64,000 nt of DNA from an alpha proteobacterium HIMB114 (GCA_000163555.2 ADAC02000001.1:310001-374000), one strand, 5' to 3'; positions 26,657-36,486 are shown, numbered from the stretch's first letter. The notes: generated from the letters alone by a model not told the origin. A program made the numbers and translations.

Positions 26657-27333
26657 TAATTTAATAACGATTGAAAAATACCTGAACCATCAGTTCCTCC
26701 TAAAATATTTTCAACACATCGTTCAGGGTGGGGCATCATTCCAATTACATTTTTATTTTTATTAATAATTCCCGCAATATTTAAACAAGAGCCATTTGGA
26801 TTGCTTTCTTCATTAATATTTAAATTTTCATCACAATATTTAAGTACAATTTGTTCATTGTTTTGTAATTCATTTAATGTTTTTTCATCAGCAAAATAGT
26901 TTCCTTCATTATGAGCAATTGGGATTTTTATTTTTTCATTTTTTTTATATTTTGATGTGAATGGTGTTGAGTTATTTTCAATTAAAAGGTTCACATATTT
27001 GCAGATAAATTTTAGCTTTTTATTTCTTAACAAAGCTCCAGGTAGCAAACCAGTTTCTGTTAAAATTTGAAAACCATTGCAAATTCCAATTAAATAACCA
27101 CCTTTATCCGCATGCTTGATCACTTCATTCATTATGTTCGATTTTGAAGCCATACTTCCACACCTCAAATAATCCCCATATGAAAAACCACCAGGTAAGA
27201 CAACCACATCAGATTTTGGCATCTCATTTTCTTGATGCCAAACCATTGTAGTTTGTATTTGAAATTTTTCTAACGCAACTTTTACATCTCTGTCACAGTT
27301 TGATCCTGGAAAAACTATGACATTGGCCTTCAT
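26656..27333 (-). CDS. purQ: Phosphoribosylformylglycinamidine synthase, glutaminase subunit
   Basis: A 225-residue class I glutamine amidotransferase. [13 protein letters not shown] and [10 protein letters not shown] contain the oxyanion site and the nucleophilic cysteine (GICNG); MPHPER near the C-terminus holds the catalytic histidine and glutamate. It hydrolyses glutamine and passes ammonia to PurL. It overlaps both purS and purL by one base. Confidence 0.96.
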   Translation of the reverse strand: MKANVIVFPGSNCDRDVKVALEKFQIQTTMVWHQENEMPKSDVVVLPGGFSYGDYLRCGSMASKSNIMNEVIKHADKGGYLIGICNGFQILTETGLLPGALLRNKKLKFICKYVNLLIENNSTPFTSKYKKNEKIKIPIAHNEGNYFADEKTLNELQNNEQIVLKYCDENLNINEESNPNGSCLNIAGIINKNKNVIGMMPHPERCVENILGGTDGSGIFQSLLN

Positions 27334-27572
27334 TAAATTTTATTAAATTTAAAGTTTTCTATAGTTTGATTGGCTAGTAATTTCTCACATGAAGACTTAA
27401 CTAAATCAGATGCTTTATTTTCATCATTTTCACTTACCTCTAGTGTGAAATATTTTCCCTGTCGAATATTTTTTATAGTATTTAAACCAATATCACCAAG
27501 TGCGTTTTCAACTGCTTTACCTTGAGGATCTAATACCTCTTTTTTAAGTGTTACAAATACTTCGAATTTCAA
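27333..27572 (-). CDS. purS: Phosphoribosylformylglycinamidine synthase subunit PurS
   Basis: A 79-residue protein with the PurS pattern VTLKKEVLDPQGKAVENAL and a C-terminal KLLANQTIENF. PurS dimers bridge PurL and PurQ and help form the ammonia channel. It lies one base after purC and overlaps purQ by one base. Confidence 0.94.
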   Translation of the reverse strand: MKFEVFVTLKKEVLDPQGKAVENALGDIGLNTIKNIRQGKYFTLEVSENDENKASDLVKSSCEKLLANQTIENFKFNKI

Positions 27573-27573
27573 T

Positions 27574-28356
27574 TTATTTTTTTTTAAGTTTAATAGTTTT
27601 GGAAATCCCAGATTTTATTTCCATTATATTACTGCCTTCTGGCATGATTCCTAATCTTTTTGCAACTTCAGTATAAGCTTCAACTAAGCCTCCAAGGCCT
27701 TTTCTAAAACGATCCTTGTCTAATTTTTTTTCATCTTTTGTATCCCACAATCTGCAAGTGTCAGGACTTATTTCATCAGCAAGAATAACTCGACTTTCAT
27801 CAGCATTCCAAACTCGTCCAAACTCAAGTTTAAAATCAACCAGTTTGATACCTACGCCTCTAAATAAACCGATCAGAAAATCATTAATTCTAAATGCGGT
27901 CTCTGAAGCTTGAGCTATTTCTAAAGTAGATGCCCATCCATTTACTTCAATATGTTCTTCAGTAACAAGCGGGTCATCTAAATCATCATTTTTATAATAG
28001 TATTCTATAATTGGTCTTTTTAACATTGTTCCTTCGGCTATTCCCAATCTTGCAGATAAAGATCCGGCTGCAATATTTCTTACAACAAACTCAATTGGTA
28101 GGATTTCACAATTTTTAATTAATTGCTCTCTCATATTTAATCTTTTGATTAAATGCGTTTCAATGCCAATATCGTTTAACTGACTTAATAAAAATTCAGA
28201 AATTCTGTTATTAAGAACTCCTTTTCCCTCTATAACTGCTTTTTTTTTATTATTAAACGCTGTAGCATCGTCTTTAAAATACTGAACCAAAGTATTTCTT
28301 TCAGGACCTTCGTATAAAATTTTTGCTTTACCTTCGTATATTTTTTTTCTTCTCAT
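27574..28356 (-). CDS. purC: Phosphoribosylaminoimidazole-succinocarboxamide synthase
   Basis: A 260-residue SAICAR synthetase with [27 protein letters not shown] and a [11 protein letters not shown] metal/ATP region. It joins aspartate to CAIR in purine synthesis. The basic C-terminal tail (IKLKKK) is short. It overlaps purB by one base. Confidence 0.96.
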   Translation of the reverse strand: MRRKKIYEGKAKILYEGPERNTLVQYFKDDATAFNNKKKAVIEGKGVLNNRISEFLLSQLNDIGIETHLIKRLNMREQLIKNCEILPIEFVVRNIAAGSLSARLGIAEGTMLKRPIIEYYYKNDDLDDPLVTEEHIEVNGWASTLEIAQASETAFRINDFLIGLFRGVGIKLVDFKLEFGRVWNADESRVILADEISPDTCRLWDTKDEKKLDKDRFRKGLGGLVEAYTEVAKRLGIMPEGSNIMEIKSGISKTIKLKKK

Positions 28357-29648
28357 TATTTTAAAACTCTTCCTAATACATGATTAATATACCTTTTATG
28401 GTAATTAACATCAAATAACCGTTTGAGTTCTTTTGCGGTTAAGTTTTTTTGGATTAGTTTATCTTTTTTTAAATTATAATAAAAATCTTCGTTTTTATCC
28501 CAAGTTTTCATTGCGTTTTTTTGAACAACTTTATAAGCATCTTCTCGTTTTACTCCTTTTTGAGTAAGTTTTAACATAACTCCTTGAGAAAAAATTAAAC
28601 CTTTAAATTTATTTAGATTGCTTTCCATTGTTTTTGGATGAACAATTAAATTTGCAACTACATTATTTAATCTAATGAGTAAAAAATCTAGAGTAACAGT
28701 GGCATCAGGTCCAATATTCCTTTCAACGCTCGAGTGAGAAATATCTCTTTCATGCCACAAAACTATATTTTCCATTCCAGGAATTGAATAACTCCTTACC
28801 AACCTTGCTAAACCAGTAATATTTTCAGACAATACTGGATTTCTTTTATGTGGCATAGCAGATGAACCTTTTTGTCCTGATGAAAAATATTCCTCAGCTT
28901 CTAAGACTTCAGTTCTTTGTAAATGTCTAACCTCAGTCGCTAATCTTTCTGCTGAACTAGCAATTAATGCAAGAGTATTAAAAAAGTGAGCGTGCCTGTC
29001 TCTTGGAATTATTTGTGTGGAGATCGGCTCTGGTTTTAAGCCAAGTTTTTTTGCAACAAACTTTTCGATATTAGGCCCTATGTGAGCAAATGTTCCAACA
29101 GCTCCAGAGATTGCACAAGTTGAAATTTCCTCAATTGCTTGCTCCAATCTCTTTTTATTTCTTTTAAATTCCGCATAATAAGTTGCGAGTTTTAAACCAA
29201 ACGTTACCGGCTCAGCATGAATTCCATGACTACGTCCAATTGTAATAGTATTCTTGTACTTCTTTGATTTAGCTTTTAATGTTTTTAAAATTTTATCAAT
29301 ATCTTGAATAAGTATTTTTCCAGCTTGTTTAAGTTGCAAATTAAAGCAAGTATCCAACACATCAGATGATGTCATTCCTTGATGGAGGTACTTTGCCTCC
29401 GGACCAACTTTTTCTGCTATAGATGTTAAAAAAGCTATTACATCGTGCTTAGTCTTTTTTTCAATATCATCTATTCTTTTAATATTAATTTTTGATTTTT
29501 TTCTTACTTTTGCAGCTACTCCTCTTGGAATAATCTTATATTTTTCCATTGCTTGTGCAGCAAATATTTCAATGTCTAGCCAAATTTTAAATTTATTCAT
29601 TGGCTCCCAAATTTGAGCCACCTCTTGTCTTGAGTATCGTGGAATCAT
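28356..29648 (-). CDS. purB: Adenylosuccinate lyase
   Basis: A 430-residue fumarase/aspartase-superfamily lyase with [24 protein letters not shown] (catalytic His) and the signature [11 protein letters not shown] containing the catalytic serine. It acts twice in purine synthesis, releasing fumarate from SAICAR and adenylosuccinate. It lies 12 bases after map and overlaps purC, so no separate purine promoter or riboswitch fits between map and purB. Confidence 0.96.
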   Translation of the reverse strand: MIPRYSRQEVAQIWEPMNKFKIWLDIEIFAAQAMEKYKIIPRGVAAKVRKKSKINIKRIDDIEKKTKHDVIAFLTSIAEKVGPEAKYLHQGMTSSDVLDTCFNLQLKQAGKILIQDIDKILKTLKAKSKKYKNTITIGRSHGIHAEPVTFGLKLATYYAEFKRNKKRLEQAIEEISTCAISGAVGTFAHIGPNIEKFVAKKLGLKPEPISTQIIPRDRHAHFFNTLALIASSAERLATEVRHLQRTEVLEAEEYFSSGQKGSSAMPHKRNPVLSENITGLARLVRSYSIPGMENIVLWHERDISHSSVERNIGPDATVTLDFLLIRLNNVVANLIVHPKTMESNLNKFKGLIFSQGVMLKLTQKGVKREDAYKVVQKNAMKTWDKNEDFYYNLKKDKLIQKNLTAKELKRLFDVNYHKRYINHVLGRVLK

Positions 29649-29660
29649 TAAGCTATTGTA

Positions 29661-30413
29661 TTATGAAAGAGTAAAAATTTCATACCCATTATTTGTTATA
29701 CCCACAGTGTGTTCAAATTGTGCTGATAATGATTTATCTTTTGTGACTGCGGTCCAACCATCATTTAAAAGTTTAGTTTCATATTTTCCAGCATTTATCA
29801 TTGGTTCGATTGTAAAAACCATTCCTTCTTCTAGTTTGGGCCCTGTTCCTTTTTTTCCATAATGAAGAATATTTGGTTCCTCATGAAAATTTCTGCCAAC
29901 TCCATGTCCACAAAAATCTCTGACAACAGAATAACCATTTTCTTCAACAAAATTTTGAATTTCAAAACCTATGTCACCTAAAAAAACGCCAGGTTTTAGA
30001 ATTTTAATAGATCGTTCCAAAGCTTCCTTTGTAATCTCAACTAAATTTTTTGCTTTAACAGATACTTTTCCAACACAAAATGTTCTTGAAGTATCACCAT
30101 GAAAACCTTCAAAAAAAGATGTTATATCTACATTAACTATATCGCCCTCCTTTAAAATTTTTTCTGATGGTATTCCATGACAAACGACATGATTAACAGA
30201 GGTACAAATAGATTTGGGAAAGCCTCTATAAAAAAGCGGTGCAGATACTGCATTATGTTTTTTTAGAAAATTAACACATAAATTATCAATCTCTTGTGTT
30301 GTCACTCCAGGTTTAATTTTGTCAGAAATAAAATCTAAACATTGCGATGATATTTTTCCAGCGTTTCTTAATTTTTTAAATTCATCAGGGTAATATTTAT
30401 TAAACTTAGCCAT
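29661..30413 (-). CDS. map: Methionine aminopeptidase, type I
   Basis: A 250-residue type I enzyme. The metal ligands are visible in NVDITSFFEGFHGDTSRTF (two Asp), GHGVGRNFHEEP (His), FTIEPM (Glu) and the C-terminal QFEHTVGIT (Glu), with CHGIP supplying the substrate histidine. It removes initiator methionine from nascent proteins. No N-terminal zinc-finger extension is present. It overlaps the sfsA stop by one base. Confidence 0.96.
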   Translation of the reverse strand: MAKFNKYYPDEFKKLRNAGKISSQCLDFISDKIKPGVTTQEIDNLCVNFLKKHNAVSAPLFYRGFPKSICTSVNHVVCHGIPSEKILKEGDIVNVDITSFFEGFHGDTSRTFCVGKVSVKAKNLVEITKEALERSIKILKPGVFLGDIGFEIQNFVEENGYSVVRDFCGHGVGRNFHEEPNILHYGKKGTGPKLEEGMVFTIEPMINAGKYETKLLNDGWTAVTKDKSLSAQFEHTVGITNNGYEIFTLS

Positions 30414-31108
30414 TAAATTATAACTTTTATACTTTTGTTTACTGTTATTTCGTTATCTTTAACTTTGCAAGAATAGGCAATGATTTTGACACCTTTTTCT
30501 TTTGCTTTTTTTATTTCATCAAAATAATCTGGATCAATATCAGAAGCTATTCTTATGGATTTAGTATCTTCTCTTTGAATCAAGAAAAGCAAATAACTTT
30601 CAAAACCTTGCTTTATAGCATCTTGTAAATGAGCCAAATGCTTTTTACCTCTTGTTGTAACTGCATCTGGAAATTCAGATATATTTTTTTGTCTACAAAG
30701 AGTAACGTTTTTTACTTCTAAAAAAGCTTTTTGATTTTTGTTTTCTAAAAAAAAATCAAACCTTGTTTCTTTAGAAAATTTTGCTTCTCTCTTAATTGAT
30801 GTAAACTTTTCAAGTTCTTTAATTTTTTTATTTTCTAAAGCTTCCTCAACTATTCTATTAGCTCTATGAGTGTTTACACCAACATTACTTTTTTTATCGT
30901 TAATAATTTCTAAAGTATATTTGAGTTTTCTATTTGGGTTATCGCTTTTAGATATCCATGCATCATTATTTTCATCTAGAAGTCCAAGCATTGAACCAGA
31001 GTTGGGGCAGTGTGTAGTTATTTTTTTTTTATTTAGTATTACATCAGTAAAGAATCTTTTGTATCTTTTGAGAAATTTAACGTGTATTAATTTAGGCTCA
31101 ATTTTCAT
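30413..31108 (-). CDS. sfsA: SfsA family protein
   Basis: A 231-residue SfsA. It starts like the E. coli protein (FLKRYKRFFTDVI), has HCPNSGSMLGLL and NTHRANRIVEEAL, and a nuclease-like core RFDFFLEN...AFLEVKNVTL with TRGKKHLAHL. The biochemical role is unresolved; it was named for sugar fermentation stimulation and has a nuclease-like fold. It is the first gene of the sfsA-map-pur operon. Its ATG is back to back with the ATG of the divergent neighbour, with no base between. Confidence 0.92.
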   Translation of the reverse strand: MKIEPKLIHVKFLKRYKRFFTDVILNKKKITTHCPNSGSMLGLLDENNDAWISKSDNPNRKLKYTLEIINDKKSNVGVNTHRANRIVEEALENKKIKELEKFTSIKREAKFSKETRFDFFLENKNQKAFLEVKNVTLCRQKNISEFPDAVTTRGKKHLAHLQDAIKQGFESYLLFLIQREDTKSIRIASDIDPDYFDEIKKAKEKGVKIIAYSCKVKDNEITVNKSIKVII

Positions 31109-31837
31109 ATGGAATTTAAAAAAGAATTTACAGCAGGAATAATTATTATTGGCAATGAAATTTTGTCGGGAAGAACTGTTGATAAGAATACATCTTTTAT
31201 TGCAACGTGGTTAAATGAAAAAGGTATTAGCGTTGAGGAAGTTAGGGTTATTCCAGATAAAGAACAAATAATCATTGATACAGTTAATGAGTTTAGAAGT
31301 AAGTTTGCTTATATTTTTACCACAGGTGGGATAGGACCTACGCATGATGATATTACATCAGAATCTATTTCGAAAGTTTTTAATCAAAAGTACCAATATC
31401 ATAAGGAAGCCTATAAGTTACTTGAAGATTATTATAAAAATCAAGATTTTAATGAAGGAAGAAAAAAAATGGCAAAAATGCCAGAGAATGCAAAATTAAT
31501 TCCTAATCCAAAAACTTTTGCTGCTGGTTTTTATGTTGAAAATGTTTTTGTTTTACCTGGAGTACCAAACATCTTGCAAGTCATGGTTCCTTATTTAGAT
31601 AAAATTATTAAAAATGGAAAAAAAATATTGTCAATATCAATTGACTCTGGTTTAAGAGAAAGTGTTTTGGCAGATAGACTGTCAGAAATTCAAAACAAAT
31701 ATAAAAATATAGATATTGGAAGCTATCCCTATTTTAAAGACAAACCTGGTACAGTATTAGTTTTAAGATCTGTCGATGAGATACAAATTAAAAAATGTGA
31801 AACTGAAGTTAAAAAGTTAATTCAAATATATAAATAA
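31109..31837 (+). CDS. Molybdopterin-binding (MoaB/Mog-like, CinA N-terminal type) protein
   Basis: A 242-residue protein with IIIIGNEILSGRTVDKNTSF, TTGGIGPTHDDIT and VFVLPGVPNILQVM, the pattern of the molybdopterin-binding domain found at the N-terminus of CinA. The C-terminal nicotinamide-nucleotide amidase domain of full CinA (~410 residues) is absent. Stand-alone versions have been linked to nucleotide pyrophosphatase activity, but function here is uncertain. The start directly abuts that of sfsA (CATATG shared), and no later Met could serve. Confidence 0.85.
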   Translation: MEFKKEFTAGIIIIGNEILSGRTVDKNTSFIATWLNEKGISVEEVRVIPDKEQIIIDTVNEFRSKFAYIFTTGGIGPTHDDITSESISKVFNQKYQYHKEAYKLLEDYYKNQDFNEGRKKMAKMPENAKLIPNPKTFAAGFYVENVFVLPGVPNILQVMVPYLDKIIKNGKKILSISIDSGLRESVLADRLSEIQNKYKNIDIGSYPYFKDKPGTVLVLRSVDEIQIKKCETEVKKLIQIYK

Positions 31838-31855
31838 CTTATATCATCAATTAAG

Positions 31856-31884
31856 TTGCATTTAATTTGTAAATTAAATAAAAA
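31856..31884 (+). promoter_or_regulatory. Possible promoter of tRNA-Leu(TAA)
   Basis: TTGCAT (31856-31861) and TAAAAA (31879-31884) are 17 bases apart, placing the start near 31891, about three bases before the mature tRNA 5' end. The -10 is weak. Confidence 0.35.
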
Positions 31885-31893
31885 ACCTAACGT

Positions 31894-31979
31894 GCCCTCG
31901 TGGTGGAATTGGTAGACACAAAGGACTTAAAATCCTTGCCGCTTGCGGAGTGCCGGTTCGAGTCCGGCCGAGGGCACCA
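31894..31979 (+). tRNA. tRNA-Leu (anticodon TAA), CCA encoded
   Basis: A class II tRNA with acceptor GCCCTCG (31894-31900) pairing CGAGGGC (31969-31975), anticodon loop CTTAAAA, a long variable arm and GGTTCGAGTCC in the T arm. CCA is encoded. It should read UUA and UUG. The 111 bases between it and the parE stop hold no gene, repeated tRNA end or clear terminator that I can see. Confidence 0.97.
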
Positions 31980-32090
31980 TCTTATAGAATCCTATACTTT
32001 CCTACATGACTTTATGAATTGGGCAAACGAACCCAAATTAGCCTTGTATTTCAAAGATTTTTATTTTTAAGATTTGGTTATTGTTCGTTT

Positions 32091-34031
32091 TTAAATATCT
32101 AAACTTAGACTTTTATTAGCATTTTCTGAAATGAATTTTAATCTAAGTTCAGCGTTCTTTCCCATTAAATCGCTTACAAGTTTATTTGTTTTTTTCATCT
32201 TAGGTTTTTGGACGGGCAGGACAACTTTAATTAATTTTCTAGTTTCTATATTCATTGTTGTTTCTTTTAATTGAGCTGGCATCATTTCACCAAGTCCTTT
32301 AAAACGACTAATTTCTATTTTCGCTTTTTTATTATCTTTTAATAATTTATTTTTTTCACTCTCATCAATAGCATAGGTTGATTTTCCAGAAATATTCAAC
32401 TTATATAGTGGTGGAACTGCTAAATATAAATGACCATCCAAAATTAATTGAGGCATTTCTGAAATGAAAAAAGTTAAAAGAAGCGTTGAGATATGATCAC
32501 CATCAACATCAGCATCAGTCATAATAATAATTTTTTCATATCGTAAATCTTTTTTGCTATAATTTTTACCCCTTCCACAACCTAATGCTTGCAATAAATT
32601 ATTAATTTCACTATTTGCTAAAATTTTTGCTGCATTTGAACTTTTAACATTAAGAATTTTTCCCCTTAAAGGAAGTATGGCTTGAGTCGTTCGATCTCGT
32701 GCTTGTTTTGCCGAACCACCCGCCGAATCTCCTTCTACTATAAATAGTTCAGTTCCTTCTGTTTTATCACTTGTACAATCTGATAATTTTCCCGGAAGTC
32801 TTATTTTTCTAAATGCGCTCTGTCTTTCAACATTTTGATTTAAATCATAAATGTTTTTTTCTCTAATTTTTTCTTCTAAAACATTAAGTATATTTTTGGC
32901 TGCTTTTGAATTTCTGTTTAACCATTCATCAAAGGCTGAACTTGCAAAGCTATCACAATATTTTTGAACAAAATTAGATGACAATTTATGTTTTGTCTGA
33001 CCTTCAAATTCCGGGTTAGAGATATAAACTGAAATGATATATGCCGCTTGATCAAATATATCATCTTGAGTTGCTTTGCTTACTATTTTGTTATTTTTAT
33101 TTTTTGCATATTTTCGAATTGATTTTGCTATTCCAGATCTAAATCCTGCATCATGTGTACCACCATTCATATTATAAACGGTATTACAGAATGCTTTATT
33201 ATATTTTATCTTTTCCTTATTAAATTGAAGCGCAAATTCGATTTTACCTTTTTTGTCTTCTAAGTTACCAGATTGGAAACTCACCTTTTCATGAAGAACA
33301 TTGTTTTGATTAATTTCATTTTTTAAAAAATCTTCTAAACCTTTTGAGAATAATAATGTTTCTTTTGAGGGTACTGAACTTTTTCTATTAAGTAAGTCCT
33401 TGTTACATTCCCAGCTAATTTTAATGCCCTTTTGAAGATACGCTTTGTTTTTAGCTAATTCATAAATTTTTTCTGGTTTAAAGTTTACATCTTTTCCAAA
33501 AATTTCAGGGTCTGGAGAAAATGTAATTTGCGTACCGTTTTTTATTTTATTTTTACCTTTAGTTTTTAATTTATTTAATATTTTTCCTTTAGAATAATCT
33601 TGAGAATATATTTTAGAGCTTTTTGTAACTTGAATATTTAATTTAGAACTAAGAGCATTAACAACCGAAAGCCCTACACCATGCAATCCAGCTGATGATT
33701 TATAAACACTATCATTAAATTTACCACCTGAGTGAAGTGTAGTCATGACCACCTCAAGAGCCGTTTTCTTTTTTTTTGGATGTTTATCTATTGGTATACC
33801 TCTTCCATCATCTGAAATTATAATGGTATTTTTATTAACTAGTTTAATGACTATTTCTTTTGCATAACCAGCAACTGCTTCATCGATACTGTTATCTAAT
33901 ATTTCATTTGCCAAGTGATGATATGCGGTTTCATCTGTTCCACCAATATACATTCCAGGACGTTTTCTAACTGGAGCTAGACCTTCTAGGACTTCAATGT
34001 CTTTAGCCGAATAAGTTTTTGAAATAGCCAT
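32091..34031 (-). CDS. parE: DNA topoisomerase IV subunit B
   Basis: A 646-residue GHKL ATPase/TOPRIM protein. EILDNSIDEAVAG carries the ATP-site Glu/Asn, DDGRGIPID and GLHGVGLSVVNALS follow, and the TOPRIM motifs EGDSAGGSAKQARDR and IMTDADVDGDHI are intact. The opening EGLAPVRKRPGMYIGGTDETAYHH and the length fit ParE rather than the ~800-residue GyrB. It decatenates chromosomes with ParC. It is separated from glnA upstream by that gene's terminator. Confidence 0.92.
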   Translation of the reverse strand: MAISKTYSAKDIEVLEGLAPVRKRPGMYIGGTDETAYHHLANEILDNSIDEAVAGYAKEIVIKLVNKNTIIISDDGRGIPIDKHPKKKKTALEVVMTTLHSGGKFNDSVYKSSAGLHGVGLSVVNALSSKLNIQVTKSSKIYSQDYSKGKILNKLKTKGKNKIKNGTQITFSPDPEIFGKDVNFKPEKIYELAKNKAYLQKGIKISWECNKDLLNRKSSVPSKETLLFSKGLEDFLKNEINQNNVLHEKVSFQSGNLEDKKGKIEFALQFNKEKIKYNKAFCNTVYNMNGGTHDAGFRSGIAKSIRKYAKNKNNKIVSKATQDDIFDQAAYIISVYISNPEFEGQTKHKLSSNFVQKYCDSFASSAFDEWLNRNSKAAKNILNVLEEKIREKNIYDLNQNVERQSAFRKIRLPGKLSDCTSDKTEGTELFIVEGDSAGGSAKQARDRTTQAILPLRGKILNVKSSNAAKILANSEINNLLQALGCGRGKNYSKKDLRYEKIIIMTDADVDGDHISTLLLTFFISEMPQLILDGHLYLAVPPLYKLNISGKSTYAIDESEKNKLLKDNKKAKIEISRFKGLGEMMPAQLKETTMNIETRKLIKVVLPVQKPKMKKTNKLVSDLMGKNAELRLKFISENANKSLSLDI

Positions 34032-34069
34032 AACAAACCTTTAAGTAAAATTATGAAATTATCAATTAT

Positions 34070-34102
34070 AAAAAAAAACCCCGGGGTTTAAGCCGGGGTT
34101 TT
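34070..34102 (-). terminator. Intrinsic terminator of glnA
   Basis: On the minus strand AACCCCGG (34100-34093) and CCGGGGTT (34084-34077) form an 8-bp stem around an eight-base loop, followed by a T run read from the A tract at 34070-34078. It ends the glnA transcript 25 bases after the stop codon. Confidence 0.9.
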
Positions 34103-34126
34103 AATTATCGAAAAATTGTTAATATA

Positions 34127-35533
34127 TTATGAGCTGTAATACATCTGGAACTCGATAGGGTGAGGAGTGTGTTCAAAATTATGAATTTCCTCCATCTTCA
34201 AGTCGATGTATGCATCAATTTGATCATCAGTGAAAACTCCACCTTCAGTTAAGAATTTTCTGTCTGAGTCTAACGATATAACAGCTTCTCTTAGTGAGCC
34301 ACACACAGTTGGTACACCTTTAAGCTCTTGTTCTGATAAAGCGTATAAATCTTTATCAAAAGGTTTACCTGGATCAATTTTATTTTTAATTCCATCTAAT
34401 CCAGCCATCAATAATGATGCAAAAGTTAAATATGGGTTACCCGCTGCATCTGGGAATCGTACTTCAACTCTTTTGCCTTTAGGGCTTGTGCTAAAAGGAA
34501 TTCTACAACTTGCAGATCTATTTCTAGATGAATAAGCAAGTAATACTGGTGCTTCAAAACCAGGAATTAATCTTTTGTAGCTATTAGTTGTTGAATTTGT
34601 AAAAGCGTTAATTGCTTTTGCATGTTTAATAACTCCACCAATGTAGTGCAAACAAGTATCAGATAAACCTGCATAACCATCACCAGCAAAAAGAGGTTTT
34701 CCATCTTTCCAAATTGATTGGTGGCAATGCATACCTGAACCGTTATCACCTTTAACTGGCTTTGGCATAAACGTTGCAGTTTTACCAAATGAGTTTGCAA
34801 CTTGCTGAACAGCATATTTATAAACCTGCATGTTGTCCGCGTTTCTAGTTAAAGTATCAAACAATACTCCAAGCTCGTGTTGTGATGGAGCAACTTCATG
34901 GTGATGTTTTTCAACTTTTACACCCATATCTTTACATGCCTTTAAACATTCAGCTCTCAAATCTTGAGCGCTGTCTACTGGAGGAACTGGGAAATAACCA
35001 CCTTTGATACCGGGTCTATGACCTAAGTTTCCACCTTCATATCTTTTATCTGTATTATAAGGTCCTTCACTACTATCAATTTCAAAACTTGTTTTGTTCA
35101 TTGAGTTAGCAAATCTTACATCATCAAATACAAAAAATTCTGGCTCTGGACCAAAGTATACTGTGTCACCAACTCCAGATTTTTTTACATATTCTTCAGC
35201 TAATTTAGCTGTTGATCTTGGATCTCTTTCGTATTTATCTTTTGTAATTGGATCATAAATGTCACAAAATAAAACTAATGTATTGTGAGACATAAATGGA
35301 TCAATAAATGATCTGCTTGTATCTGGTTTTAGAACCATATCAGATTCATTGATTGCTTTCCAACCAGCAATTGATGAACCATCAAAAAATACTCCATCAT
35401 TTAATAAATTTTCATCAACTGTAGAGATGTCTTGGGTTAAATGTTGAAGCTTACCTCTAGGGTCCGTAAATCTTAAATCTACGTATTCAACTTCTTTTTC
35501 TTTAATTGTTTTTAAAATATCAGATGCGCTCAT
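34127..35533 (-). CDS. glnA: Glutamine synthetase, type I
   Basis: A 468-residue GSI, matching the E. coli length. It has [16 protein letters not shown], a [12 protein letters not shown] metal site, [10 protein letters not shown] and the ATP-site [11 protein letters not shown] region. Tyr in [10 protein letters not shown] lies where GSI-beta enzymes are adenylylated, so covalent control is possible. It assimilates ammonium into glutamine. AAGGAGT precedes the ATG. I found no sigma-54 (GG-N10-GC) promoter upstream; an AT-rich -10 and the 18-bp palindrome at 35616 lie in the shared region with the divergent dehydrogenase gene. Confidence 0.97.
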   Translation of the reverse strand: MSASDILKTIKEKEVEYVDLRFTDPRGKLQHLTQDISTVDENLLNDGVFFDGSSIAGWKAINESDMVLKPDTSRSFIDPFMSHNTLVLFCDIYDPITKDKYERDPRSTAKLAEEYVKKSGVGDTVYFGPEPEFFVFDDVRFANSMNKTSFEIDSSEGPYNTDKRYEGGNLGHRPGIKGGYFPVPPVDSAQDLRAECLKACKDMGVKVEKHHHEVAPSQHELGVLFDTLTRNADNMQVYKYAVQQVANSFGKTATFMPKPVKGDNGSGMHCHQSIWKDGKPLFAGDGYAGLSDTCLHYIGGVIKHAKAINAFTNSTTNSYKRLIPGFEAPVLLAYSSRNRSASCRIPFSTSPKGKRVEVRFPDAAGNPYLTFASLLMAGLDGIKNKIDPGKPFDKDLYALSEQELKGVPTVCGSLREAVISLDSDRKFLTEGGVFTDDQIDAYIDLKMEEIHNFEHTPHPIEFQMYYSS

Positions 35534-35615
35534 ACTTTTACTCCTTTTTTAATTTTCCGATATCAGCTAGATATTTAAAAACGTTTAATATTGCAGTGTT
35601 TTTTAGTTATGTCAG

Positions 35616-35633
35616 ATATGCATTTATGCATAT
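35616..35633. promoter_or_regulatory. Perfect 18-bp palindrome between glnA and bdhA
   Basis: ATATGCAT (35616-35623) and ATGCATAT (35626-35633) form a perfect dyad with a two-base centre; it also reads as two direct TATGCAT copies. It lies 20 bases before the dehydrogenase start and about 80 bases upstream of glnA. Symmetry and position fit an operator for a dimeric regulator; the regulator is unknown. Confidence 0.45.
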
Positions 35634-35652
35634 ATTAAAGAGGTTAAAATAT

Positions 35653-36423
35653 ATGAGAAAAAAGACTATCTTGGTTACTGGATCAACAGGGGCTATAGGA
35701 CTATCAATAAGTGAGTATTTTTACCAAAAAGGCTACAATGTAATTATAAATGGCAAATGTAAGCCTTCACAACTTAAAAGCGTAAAAAAGAAATTCAAAT
35801 CTTCTAGGGCTTTATTTTTTAATATCGACCTAACAAAAAATTCAAATGTAAAGAGGGTTATAAATGCTACAGTTAAAAAATTTAAAACAATTGATGTATT
35901 AGTTAATTGTGCTGGAATCCAATATGTTGAAAGCATAGATAAATACCCTGAGAAAGTATGGAGGAGCATGATAGATATAAACCTTACCGCTCCTTATCTT
36001 TTTATTAAAGAAACTCTGCCATTTATGAGAAAATATAATTGGGGAAGAATAATTAATATCGCTTCGACCCATGGATTAATCGCTTCAAAGAAAAAATCAG
36101 CTTATACTGCATCAAAGCATGGATTGGTTGGTTTATCCAAGGTAGTTGCTTTAGAAACTGCAGAAGAGAATATTACTTGTAACTCAATATGCCCGGGCTT
36201 TGTATTGACTGAGTTAATTCAAGATCAAATTGATATAATCGCAAAAAATAAAAGACTATCAAACAAAGACGCTGAAATTGAGTTATTAAAAGAAAAGCAA
36301 CCGTCACTAAATTTTGTTAAAAAGGATCAAATTGCTAAATTAATTTACTTTTTATGTTCAAAAGAAGCGTCTGAAATTACAGGTTCAGCTTTATCGATAG
36401 ATGGTGCCTGGACAGCTCAATAA
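35653..36423 (+). CDS. bdhA: SDR-family 3-hydroxybutyrate dehydrogenase
   Basis: A 256-residue short-chain dehydrogenase with the cofactor motif TGSTGAIG, NCAGIQ, the catalytic Tyr-x3-Lys in SAYTASKHG, and NSICPGFVLTELI. The stretch IASTHGLIASKKKSAYTASKHG in parts and the ending SIDGAWTAQ are characteristic of D-3-hydroxybutyrate dehydrogenase, which oxidises hydroxybutyrate to acetoacetate with NAD. The start at 35653 is preferred to upstream frames because AAGAGG lies nine bases before it and the cofactor motif begins right after. Confidence 0.85.
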   Translation: MRKKTILVTGSTGAIGLSISEYFYQKGYNVIINGKCKPSQLKSVKKKFKSSRALFFNIDLTKNSNVKRVINATVKKFKTIDVLVNCAGIQYVESIDKYPEKVWRSMIDINLTAPYLFIKETLPFMRKYNWGRIINIASTHGLIASKKKSAYTASKHGLVGLSKVVALETAEENITCNSICPGFVLTELIQDQIDIIAKNKRLSNKDAEIELLKEKQPSLNFVKKDQIAKLIYFLCSKEASEITGSALSIDGAWTAQ

Positions 36424-36442
36424 ATCAAGGAAAAATCGATAA

Positions 36443-36470
36443 TTGATAAAATGATCAAAAACATTATAAA
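36443..36470 (+). promoter_or_regulatory. Promoter of tRNA-Leu(TAG)-tig
   Basis: TTGATA (36443-36448) and TATAAA (36465-36470) are 16 bases apart, with transcription expected near 36477, ten bases before the tRNA. No other promoter is evident before tig, so it probably serves both. Confidence 0.6.
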
Positions 36471-36486
36471 AGCTGAAAATTTAACA

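Noticed and set aside
29649-29660. Purine riboswitch or PurR site before the pur genes
   Set aside because: Only 12 bases separate map and purB, too few for either element.
31980-32090. Possible integration scar after tRNA-Leu(TAA)
   Set aside because: I looked for a repeated tRNA 3' end or integrase fragment in these 111 bases and found none; the stretch shows nothing I can name.
35506-35652. 49-codon N-terminal extension of the hydroxybutyrate dehydrogenase
   Set aside because: It runs antisense into glnA, and the family N-terminus and ribosome-binding site both support ATG 35653.
35534-35652. Sigma-54/NtrC promoter for glnA
   Set aside because: No GG-N10-GC element or NtrC-type dyad was found on the minus strand of the upstream region.
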